Positions 1-5,280 of a DNA stretch of 6,561 nucleotides are shown here, piece after piece (positions within the stretch are counted from its first letter, which is position 1; each line of letters begins with the position of its first letter). Origin of the DNA: Porticoccaceae bacterium (GTDB lineage: Bacteria; Pseudomonadota; Gammaproteobacteria; Pseudomonadales; Porticoccaceae); the NCBI GenBank assembly GCA_002591625.1, contig PCDB01000036.1:23538-30098 (forward strand), written 5' to 3'. A model generated the notes under the pieces. The model did not search any database. It was not told the DNA's origin and saw only the letters and a program-made list of their open reading frames with translations. Position numbers and translations under genes: made by a program.

Positions 1-99
1 GGATCTGTTAAGTCGGTTTGTGTTGAAGAAAAGACTAAAAGATTAACAAAAATACCCGACAAACTTTTTGAACTTTTAAAATATAATATTAATTGTTGA
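1..99 (+). CDS. ybgC: YbgC-type acyl-CoA thioesterase, C-terminal fragment
   Basis: The window opens inside a reading frame that runs from base 1 to the TGA at 97-99 and encodes 32 residues. The fragment contains VCVEEKTKRLTKIPDKL. This resembles the end of YbgC hotdog-fold thioesterases, where a final beta strand (V-V-C-V-D type) is followed by a basic stretch and an I/L-P-x-x-L helix. YbgC is a cytoplasmic acyl-CoA thioesterase encoded at the head of many tol-pal operons. Its position, 13 bases before tolQ on the same strand, is where it is expected. The catalytic part lies outside the window, so activity cannot be judged. The call rests on a short tail plus gene order; the tail alone would be weak evidence. 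Confidence 0.7.
   Translation, partial: GSVKSVCVEEKTKRLTKIPDKLFELLKYNINC
82..87 (+). promoter_or_regulatory. Possible -10 box ahead of tolQ
   Basis: A perfect TATAAT lies in the last codons of ybgC, about 25 bases before the tolQ start, in an AT-rich stretch. No good -35 box sits at 16 to 18 bases; the nearest match is CCGACA at 56-61, with a 20-base spacer. It could be a weak internal promoter for tolQRA or a chance match in AT-rich DNA. Confidence 0.25.
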
Positions 100-100
100 T

Positions 101-104
101 GGAG
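101..104 (+). promoter_or_regulatory. Ribosome binding site of tolQ
   Basis: GGAG directly follows the ybgC stop and lies 8 bases before the GTG at 113. This supports the GTG as the real tolQ start. Confidence 0.7.
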
Positions 105-112
105 TCTGACTA

Positions 113-802
113 GTGTCGCAAGAAAGCTTATCAATACTATCACTGGTTTTAAATGCCAGCGCCTTAGTCCAGGTGGTGATGGGCATACTATTTTTGGCTT
201 CTGTGCTTTCATGGGTCATGATCGTTCAAAGAGGACTCTATCTCCAGGCTGCCGGAGGAAACTTTAGACAGTTTGAGGAAACTTTTTGGTCGGGAATTGA
301 TTTAAATCATTTGTACCTAGAGATCACCGAAAACCATGATGAGGGTTCATATCGAACTGGTATAGAGAATGTTTTTTGTGCCGGTTTCAGCGAGTTCAAT
401 AGGTTAGCCAGACTAGAAAAACCAGATCCGGATGCAATTATGGAAAGCACAGATAGGGCCATGCGCATTGCTCTTTCAAGGGAAGAGGAAAATTTGAGGA
501 CTCACCTAACATTTCTCGCAAGCGTTGCATCAGTTAGTCCCTACATTGGTCTATTTGGAACGGTGTGGGGAATCATGAATTCACTCCGCGGTTTGGCTAT
601 GGTTCAACAGGCAACCTTGGCTACTGTAGCTCCAGGTATCTCGGAGGCGCTGATTGCTACGGCGATGGGTCTCTTCGCGGCCATCCCTGCAGTCATTGCT
701 TATAATAGGTATTCGGCATTGGCAGATGGGATATTCAGCAGCTATGAAACTTTTGCGGATGAATTCTCTAGCATTCTTTATCGTCAATTTCATGTTCGTT
801 AA
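113..802 (+). CDS. tolQ: TolQ, proton-channel subunit of the Tol-Pal motor
   Basis: This 229-residue inner-membrane protein belongs to the TolQ/ExbB/MotA family. With TolR it forms the proton channel that drives TolA. Three hydrophobic segments are visible, at about 16-38, 132-157 and 169-196. A large cytoplasmic part lies between the first two. The signature SPYIGLFGTVWGIM (142-155) and the APGISEALIATAMGLFAAIP stretch (173-192) are near-perfect family matches. Thr150 and Thr183 correspond to E. coli TolQ Thr145 and Thr178, which line the ion path. The GTG start has a GGAG ribosome site 8 bases upstream, and the resulting length (about 230) is normal for the family. The gene is followed by tolR after 29 bases. 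No key residue is missing. Confidence 0.98.
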   Translation: MSQESLSILSLVLNASALVQVVMGILFLASVLSWVMIVQRGLYLQAAGGNFRQFEETFWSGIDLNHLYLEITENHDEGSYRTGIENVFCAGFSEFNRLARLEKPDPDAIMESTDRAMRIALSREEENLRTHLTFLASVASVSPYIGLFGTVWGIMNSLRGLAMVQQATLATVAPGISEALIATAMGLFAAIPAVIAYNRYSALADGIFSSYETFADEFSSILYRQFHVR

Positions 803-820
803 CTTAAAATATGCTTTCAT

Positions 821-825
821 GAGGG
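821..825 (+). promoter_or_regulatory. Ribosome binding site of tolR
   Basis: GAGGG lies 6 bases before the TTG at 832. It is the main reason to accept TTG as the tolR start. The nearby GTG at 828 is out of frame, and an in-frame TGA at 820-822 closes the upstream side. Confidence 0.7.
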
Positions 826-831
826 CAGTGC

Positions 832-1254
832 TTGAAACAAAAAAAAACTAGAAATAGACCATTAGCAGAAATTAACGTAGTGCCATATATCGATGTGACA
901 CTTGTTCTTTTAGTAGTGTTTATGATCACTGCTCCCTTGCTAATGCAAGGAGTGAAAGTAGAGCTCCCGCAGGCCAACTCGGCCCCTATGAAAAATAATG
1001 ATAATGAACCATTTATTATCTCTATAAAGGCTGATGGTACTTTTTGGATTGATGATAAAGGAACCAACACAATCGAAACCTTGACCAAAATCAAATCTCG
1101 GGTTGGAAAAGTTATACGGCAATCGCCGGGCACGCCTATATTAGTTTGGGGAGATGGACAGGTTGCTTATGCTTCGGTAGTAGAACTTATGAGCGAGCTT
1201 CAGAATGCGGGCGCGCCGAGCGTTGGTCTGGTGACTGAACCGCCGAGTGAATAG
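832..1254 (+). CDS. tolR: TolR, ExbD-family partner of TolQ
   Basis: This 140-residue protein has one membrane segment and a periplasmic domain. TolR couples proton flow through TolQ to TolA and can bind peptidoglycan. The N-terminus holds the family signature INVVPYIDV (14-22), followed by a hydrophobic helix to about residue 38. Asp21 corresponds to E. coli TolR Asp23, the proton-carrying residue. The periplasmic domain (about 40-136) ends with the usual GAPSVGLVTEPP. The residue two after the Asp is Thr23, where relatives usually have Met or Leu. The start is TTG; no ATG precedes the conserved region. Codons 3 to 5 lie in a run of nine A. The tolA start follows 12 bases after the stop. Confidence 0.97.
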   Translation: MKQKKTRNRPLAEINVVPYIDVTLVLLVVFMITAPLLMQGVKVELPQANSAPMKNNDNEPFIISIKADGTFWIDDKGTNTIETLTKIKSRVGKVIRQSPGTPILVWGDGQVAYASVVELMSELQNAGAPSVGLVTEPPSE

Positions 1255-1258
1255 GGGG
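1253..1258 (+). promoter_or_regulatory. Ribosome binding site of tolA
   Basis: AGGGGG overlaps the tolR stop codon and lies 8 bases before the TTG at 1267. The first in-frame ATG, at 1300, has no such site and would remove most of the membrane anchor, so TTG is preferred. Confidence 0.65.
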
Positions 1259-1266
1259 ATACTTTT

Positions 1267-1980
1267 TTGGCTTATTTTGCGGGCATAGTTTTTAGTGCCA
1301 TGCTCCATATGGTTGTGCTCTCTGCTCTCTGGTTTAATTGGCAGCGACCCACGGAAAAAGTGTTTATCCAGCCAAAATATATAAATGCAGAATTGGTCAA
1401 ACTTGCACCCGTTGAGCAAAAAAAATCATCCTCGCGACAAAAAGAGATTGCATCACCCCAAGCACGGCAGAATTTAAAAAATGAAGTAAAAAAATCAAAA
1501 AAGCATAAAGATGAAAATAAGATAGCTAAGAAAAAGGAACTTGCGGCAGAAAAAAAGAAATTGGATGCCGATAAAAAGCGTATCAAAGAAGAGAGAGAGG
1601 CCAAAAGGCGTCATAGAGAGGCCGAGTGGGAAGAAACATTAGCAGAAGCTGAAGCGCAACTGGAGGCCGAAGAGGATGAGCGGGCGGCGAATAGTTTCAG
1701 ACAAGTAATTCAGAAACGCTTGTCAGAGAATTGGAGCAGACCCCCCAGCGCGAGGCGAGGCATGGAAACTCACATCCGCATTAGGTTGGTACCTACCGGA
1801 AGAGTAGTCGGGTTGACGATAATTAAATCTAGTGGTGACATTGCATTTGATCGATCTGTAGAGCAAGCAGTCCGTAAAGTAGATCAGTTTGTTGAACTGC
1901 AGACTATGGATAGCAGATTGTTTGAGTTAAAATTTAGGTCTGTGGACGTTGCTTTTAGTCCAGAAGATTTGAGGTTATAG
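1267..1980 (+). CDS. tolA: TolA, periplasm-spanning energy transducer
   Basis: TolA is energised by TolQR and reaches across the periplasm to TolB and Pal. The protein is 237 residues. Residues 3-23 form the single membrane anchor, with Ser10 and His14 at the same spacing as the conserved Ser18/His22 of E. coli TolA. Residues 24-67 are a polar linker. Residues 68-140 are a Lys/Glu/Ala-rich, probably single long helix or coiled coil (domain II). Residues 141-237 are the TonB-like C-terminal domain (FRQVIQKRLSENW, then RIRLVPTGRVVGLTIIKSSG), ending SPEDLRL. It is much shorter than E. coli TolA (421 residues), mainly in domain II. The start is TTG, supported by the AGGGGG ribosome site. Several A runs of 6 to 8 occur in the Lys codons. 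tolB starts 2 bases after the stop. Confidence 0.95.
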   Translation: MAYFAGIVFSAMLHMVVLSALWFNWQRPTEKVFIQPKYINAELVKLAPVEQKKSSSRQKEIASPQARQNLKNEVKKSKKHKDENKIAKKKELAAEKKKLDADKKRIKEEREAKRRHREAEWEETLAEAEAQLEAEEDERAANSFRQVIQKRLSENWSRPPSARRGMETHIRIRLVPTGRVVGLTIIKSSGDIAFDRSVEQAVRKVDQFVELQTMDSRLFELKFRSVDVAFSPEDLRL

Positions 1981-1982
1981 TT

Positions 1983-3284
1983 ATGGCAAAGCTTACGGCT
2001 GGACTTTTGCAACTCTTTTGCTTTCTTTTTTTGCTTCTCAGCAACTATGCCTCAGCTGAGCTCATAATCAGAGTAACTCAAGGAAATGATACTCCAACGA
2101 GAATAGCCATTCCTCCCATTGGAAATCGTTTTGAGCCCGCCGAATTAGATCTGGCTAACGTAATTGAAGCGGACCTTGAGCGCAGTGGATTCTTCGCTAC
2201 GATAACAAGAAATGATATGTTGTCTTATCCGACTATGATCAAAGATGTTTATTACAGAGACTGGCGGCTGCTTGCTGCTGAATACCTTCTGCTCGGAAAT
2301 ATACTTTCGTTAAAACAAGACCGATATACCATAGACATTTCTTTATTGAATGTAAGTGCTGAAAAGGTTGTTTTCAGGCATCGCTTAACGGGCAAAAAAT
2401 CACAATTGCGTAAATTGGCTCATGCCATTAGTGATAAAGTGTATGAAGAGATTACCGGTATTCGAGGAATTTTTTCGACACGTATAGGCTATATAACCGC
2501 CACGCAGGAGTTGGGTCGAGAGGTATATCGTCTTCATGTGGCTGACGCAGATGGGGCAAGAGAAAAACTTATGCTTGAGTCGAACCAACCAATAATGTCG
2601 CCGACTTGGTCGCCAGATGGCAAAGAAATCGCATACGTCTCATTTGAAACCGGCAGACCGGCTATTTTCAGACAAAATATAAGGAGCGCTTTGCGACAAC
2701 AGCTGACCAATTTCAAAGGCCTTAATGGTGCCCCGGCTTGGTCTCCAGATGGTAGGCATATGGCTTTAGTGTTGTCAAAAGATGGAAATCCCGAAATTTA
2801 TACCTTAGATCTTGAATCGCTAGATTTCAGCAGATTAACTCAGCATTTTGCGATTGATACGGAACCAGCCTGGATGCCAGATGGAAAACACTTGATTTTT
2901 ACCTCTGATAGAGGAGGTACTCCACAAATATATAAATTAAATATTGCAACCAAGGGCACGGAACGCCTAACATTCACAGGTAACTATAACGCACGGGGTA
3001 GCTTAGCTCCGGATGGCCGGACATTGGCGCTAGTCCATCGAAGGACGAGTAGATTTCATATTGCTTCGTTGGACCTAGAAACTGGCAGACTCATGGAGTT
3101 AACAGAGACTCGTTTAGATGAGTCTCCTACGGTAGCTCCCAATGGAGCAATGCTGATGTACGCGACTAAGAGGCATGACAGGGGAGTATTGGCTGCAGTC
3201 TCGTTAGATGCAGGAATAAAATACATGCTTCCTGCTAGAGAAGGCGATGTGCGTGAACCAGCATGGTCACCGTTCATACAATAA
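1983..3284 (+). CDS. tolB: TolB, periplasmic beta-propeller of Tol-Pal
   Basis: This 433-residue secreted protein binds Pal through its propeller and TolA through its mature N-terminus. A signal peptide spans 1-25 (Lys3, a long Leu/Phe core, cleavage after ASA). The mature protein would start ELIIRVTQG, equivalent to the E. coli TolB box that TolA recognises. The N-terminal alpha/beta domain runs to about 160. The six-bladed propeller follows, with the repeated W-S-P-D-G-type motif at 209-213 and 253-257, then degenerate copies at 297-301 (WMPDG), 341-345 (LAPDG), 384-388 (VAPNG) and 428-430 (WSP). Length and end (PAWSPFIQ) fit the family. The ATG has GAGG 8 bases upstream inside the tolA end, so translation may be coupled to tolA. 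Confidence 0.98.
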   Translation: MAKLTAGLLQLFCFLFLLLSNYASAELIIRVTQGNDTPTRIAIPPIGNRFEPAELDLANVIEADLERSGFFATITRNDMLSYPTMIKDVYYRDWRLLAAEYLLLGNILSLKQDRYTIDISLLNVSAEKVVFRHRLTGKKSQLRKLAHAISDKVYEEITGIRGIFSTRIGYITATQELGREVYRLHVADADGAREKLMLESNQPIMSPTWSPDGKEIAYVSFETGRPAIFRQNIRSALRQQLTNFKGLNGAPAWSPDGRHMALVLSKDGNPEIYTLDLESLDFSRLTQHFAIDTEPAWMPDGKHLIFTSDRGGTPQIYKLNIATKGTERLTFTGNYNARGSLAPDGRTLALVHRRTSRFHIASLDLETGRLMELTETRLDESPTVAPNGAMLMYATKRHDRGVLAAVSLDAGIKYMLPAREGDVREPAWSPFIQ

Positions 3285-3336
3285 AGAAAATAAGTTAAAA
3301 TTGCTTTAGAATCTGCTTGTTTACCCATTTTTAATA

Positions 3337-3342
3337 TTGGAG
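3337..3342 (+). promoter_or_regulatory. Ribosome binding site that fixes the pal start
   Basis: TTGGAG lies 6 bases before the ATG at 3349. An in-frame TTG at 3337 would lengthen the protein by four residues, but that codon is part of this ribosome site, so the ATG at 3349 is the better start. Confidence 0.75.
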
Positions 3343-3348
3343 TTAATA

Positions 3349-3837
3349 ATGAAAAATATATCAAATACACTTTCCATTGCAACCATAGCTGCTTCGATCC
3401 TCTTGGCAGGCTGCGCTTCTGCCCCAACGGATCAGACAACTACTATTGAAGAGGACGAGGTTACTACGGCTGTTTTGGATGCTGTTGTGGAAGAAAAAAC
3501 ATTAGAGCCCGAATTGACCGCCGACACAGTATTTTATTTCGACTTTGATAAAGCAATTCTTAAAGATGAATCAAAGTCGGCTCTTAATGAGCATGCAAGT
3601 TGGCTTCAGAATTCACCGAGGAATATTCGTCTTGAAGGTCACGCTGACGAGCGTGGTACCAGAGAATATAATATGGCTTTGGGCGAGCGCAGAGCAACAG
3701 CAGTAAAAGAATTTCTTGTGATGCAGGGCGTCTCTGCTGGTTTGATAGAGGTTGTTAGCTATGGTGAAGAGCGTGCCGCTTCTTATGGAAGTAATGATGA
3801 TTCTTGGGCTTTAAACCGCAGAGTGGAACTTAAGTAA
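3349..3837 (+). CDS. pal: Pal, peptidoglycan-associated outer-membrane lipoprotein
   Basis: This 162-residue lipoprotein anchors the outer membrane to peptidoglycan and binds TolB. The signal peptide ends in the lipobox LLAGC, with Cys22 the lipidated residue. The next residue is Ala rather than Asp, which fits export to the outer membrane. An acidic, Thr-rich linker covers about 27-58. The OmpA-like domain (about 60-162) begins VFYFDFDK and carries GHADERGTREYNMALGERRA (97-116). Asp100 and Arg115 have the spacing of the pair that binds diaminopimelate in this family. The end, WALNRRVELK, is typical. The gene lies 64 bases after tolB, the largest spacer in the cluster. That gap is AT-rich, but I find no convincing promoter or terminator in it. 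Confidence 0.98.
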   Translation: MKNISNTLSIATIAASILLAGCASAPTDQTTTIEEDEVTTAVLDAVVEEKTLEPELTADTVFYFDFDKAILKDESKSALNEHASWLQNSPRNIRLEGHADERGTREYNMALGERRATAVKEFLVMQGVSAGLIEVVSYGEERAASYGSNDDSWALNRRVELK

Positions 3838-3883
3838 TTCGCGGCGTTGAAAGAGCACCAATTTTTTTGCAAACAGCCGTGAC

Positions 3884-3889
3884 AGGGAA
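3884..3889 (+). promoter_or_regulatory. Ribosome binding site of cpoB
   Basis: AGGGAA lies 5 bases (7 from its AGGG core) before the TTG at 3895. It supports the TTG start, which is also the only start that gives the protein a complete signal peptide. Confidence 0.65.
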
Positions 3890-3894
3890 GTCAA

Positions 3895-4716
3895 TTGAGA
3901 CTGTTTAACTTCAAACAAAAGGCTTTTGCTTGCCTTTTGCCTGTGGCGATAGCATTGCAGTATGCTAATGCGCAGGTTCTCGCGCCAGTCACAGAGATAG
4001 TTTCTCAGAATTCTGAGGATCAAGCAGCCTCGGCAGTTGAATCATCAATAAACACTGGAATGGTTGCTCCAGAAGCTACTTTTTCTACTCTACAGATGTT
4101 GCGGTCGGAAGTTCAAGAGCTTAGAGGTTTGGTTGAAACATTGGAATTTCGTTTGCAGCAAGTTAAACAGCAGCAGTTGGATGATTATCTTGACCTAGAT
4201 AGGCGAATTTCGACCCAAGGTCCAACTCGATTTACCGGTTCAATGGATCCAGAGCAGATCGTTCGAAATGCCAATAACCCCGAAAGACCGTCTGATAGCT
4301 CGAAAGTCATGAAAGAAGTGCCGCCTCCAACGACAAAGACCGATGATAAAGTCAAACAGGACTACGATAGAGCTTCAACACTCCTGCTCAAGGATCGCGA
4401 TATGGAAGGCGCAGTTAAGGCATTTAAGAACCATATTATTGAGCATCCTGATAGCCCATATGTTGCAAATGCGAGCTATTGGTTGGGTGAAATATATCTT
4501 TTGCGCGGACTTCAAGAGGCTGCCCGTCAAGAATTTATTCGCATAGTACAAGAGCATGCAGGGCACAGTAAGGAGATGGATGCTAGATTCAAATTAGGAA
4601 AAATTTATAACGAACTTGGTGAGAAGGAGTTGGCACGGGAGTTTCTGGAAGCCGCTTCCCAGAGTTCTGGTGCAGTTGCGACCAAGGCGAAGAGTTATTT
4701 GGATTCGAACTTTTAG
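3895..4716 (+). CDS. cpoB: CpoB (YbgF), periplasmic coordinator of Tol-Pal and cell-wall synthesis
   Basis: CpoB is a periplasmic TPR protein. In E. coli it adjusts PBP1B-LpoB activity in response to Tol energy state during constriction. The 273-residue product has a signal peptide at 1-26 (basic start, hydrophobic core, cleavage after ANA). Residues about 64-105 form the trimerising coiled coil, with the family pattern LRSEVQELRGLVETLEFRL and then YLDLDRRI. A Pro/Thr-rich linker covers about 106-150. The C-terminal TPR repeats run from about 155 to 271 (YDRASTLLL..., then ASYWLGEIYLLRG, then DARFKLGKIYNELGEKELA). Length is close to E. coli CpoB (263). The gene lies 57 bases after pal and is the last gene of the cluster. 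The start is TTG. No clear hairpin terminator follows it. Confidence 0.95.
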   Translation: MRLFNFKQKAFACLLPVAIALQYANAQVLAPVTEIVSQNSEDQAASAVESSINTGMVAPEATFSTLQMLRSEVQELRGLVETLEFRLQQVKQQQLDDYLDLDRRISTQGPTRFTGSMDPEQIVRNANNPERPSDSSKVMKEVPPPTTKTDDKVKQDYDRASTLLLKDRDMEGAVKAFKNHIIEHPDSPYVANASYWLGEIYLLRGLQEAARQEFIRIVQEHAGHSKEMDARFKLGKIYNELGEKELAREFLEAASQSSGAVATKAKSYLDSNF

Positions 4717-4903
4717 CTCAAATCTTTTAAAGTGAAATTCTTTTTCAAAACTTCTTAAATAGCAGCACTAACAGAATCAAGTTTAGAACAAAAGGCGTTT
4801 TTGATTGGTGTGTTTTAATCTTGGCCTGTTTTATTTTGTGACTGTAGGGCGCAAATAGTGCTTGATATTTGAATAGGCATAAGTATTATACCGACTTCTT
4901 TAT
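4717..4903 (+). other. Non-coding spacer between cpoB and tRNA-Lys
   Basis: This is 187 bases of AT-rich DNA with no plausible gene on either strand. The only hairpin I find near the operon end is short and AT-rich (CAAAA/TTTTG near 4790-4804), which is too weak to call a terminator. The 3' part holds the tRNA promoter. Confidence 0.6.
4862..4889 (+). promoter_or_regulatory. Sigma70-type promoter of tRNA-Lys
   Basis: TTGATA (4862-4867) and TATTAT (4884-4889) are separated by 16 bases, each with one mismatch or two to consensus. Transcription would start near 4896, a few bases before the mature tRNA at 4904. Position and match quality make this the best promoter in the window. Confidence 0.65.
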
Positions 4904-4979
4904 GGGCCGTTAGCTCAGTTGGTAGAGCAGTTGGCTTTTAACCAATTGGTCGCTGGTTCGAGCCCAGCACGGCCCACCA
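4904..4979 (+). tRNA. tRNA-Lys (anticodon UUU)
   Basis: This 76-base cloverleaf includes an encoded CCA end. The acceptor arms GGGCCGT (4904-4910) and ACGGCCC (4969-4975) pair fully, followed by discriminator A4976 and CCA. The D stem is GCTC/GAGC (4913-4916 with 4925-4928). The anticodon stem is GTTGG/CCAAT (4930-4934 with 4942-4946), with one G-U pair. The loop CTTTTAA places the anticodon TTT at 4937-4939, which reads AAA and AAG lysine codons. The T arm is GCTGG/CCAGC with loop TTCGAGC. All stems are sound, so the gene should be functional. A tRNA-Lys next to tol-pal-cpoB is also seen in E. coli (lysT) and, beyond queE-queC, in Pseudomonas. Confidence 0.98.
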
Positions 4980-5280
4980 TTTCGCTAGGCGTTTGCTGAC
5001 GCTATTACCGCTCTTTTCAGTCTGAAGGGTATTATTGTCCCCGGGTTACCCCGATAAACATGCTCGGTCATGGAGATAGATTGGGTAGGTTTAGGCCCTA
5101 AATTAATTCCCCATAGTTTCTTCAGTCCTCTCTTAAACTAAGATACTATAAATTTCAACGGTTTAGGGTGAAATCTTCAGATGTTTTCTGTATGCTGTTA
5201 TCAACTTTGTACTTTTCCTTAATTCCTACTCATAAATGCCACTCAGATCCAAAGTCGGCAGCAATTTATAAGACGATTTT
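4980..5280 (+). other. Non-coding gap between tRNA-Lys and the helicase frame
   Basis: This stretch of about 300 bases has no gene I can support. It contains the small hairpin after the tRNA and the 13-base inverted repeat TTTAGGCCCTAAA (5090-5102). GGTTTAGG occurs at 5088-5095 and again at 5160-5167. A possible -10 box, TATAAA (5147-5152), has no good -35 partner. A 73-codon GTG-started frame at 5168-5389 has no ribosome site and no recognisable content, and it runs out of phase into the helicase, so I treat it as chance. No copy of the tRNA 3' end is seen, so there is no sign of an integration site. Confidence 0.55.
4986..5004 (+). terminator. Hairpin just after tRNA-Lys, possible weak terminator or processing signal
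   Basis: TAGGCGT (4986-4992) pairs with ACGCTA (4999-5004) over six base pairs with one bulged G, closing a TTGCTG loop. It begins 6 bases after the CCA end. The T-rich stretch that follows is delayed and short (TCTTTT, 5012-5017), so it is a poor intrinsic terminator. It may instead mark the trailer cut during tRNA maturation. Confidence 0.3.

Noticed and set aside
811..822. Tiny frame ATG-CTT-TCA-TGA just before the tolR ribosome site, as a regulatory mini-ORF
   Set aside because: There is no ribosome site ahead of it, and a three-codon frame arises easily by chance.
804..1133. Minus-strand frames of 109, 110 and 127 codons opposite tolR, tolA and tolB-pal
   Set aside because: They lie antisense to well-supported genes and have no ribosome sites or family resemblance.
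3285..3348. Separate promoter for pal in the tolB-pal spacer
   Set aside because: TTGCTT (3301-3306) and TAGAAT (3307-3312) are present but adjacent; neither has a partner box at a usable spacing.
3838..3894. Possible terminator between pal and cpoB, because of the T7 run
   Set aside because: The sequence before the T run forms no stable stem (only TTG/CAA), so an intrinsic terminator is not supported.
4957..5280. Integration (att) site at the tRNA-Lys 3' end
   Set aside because: No direct repeat of the tRNA 3' end, integrase gene or mobile-element remnant is seen in the window.
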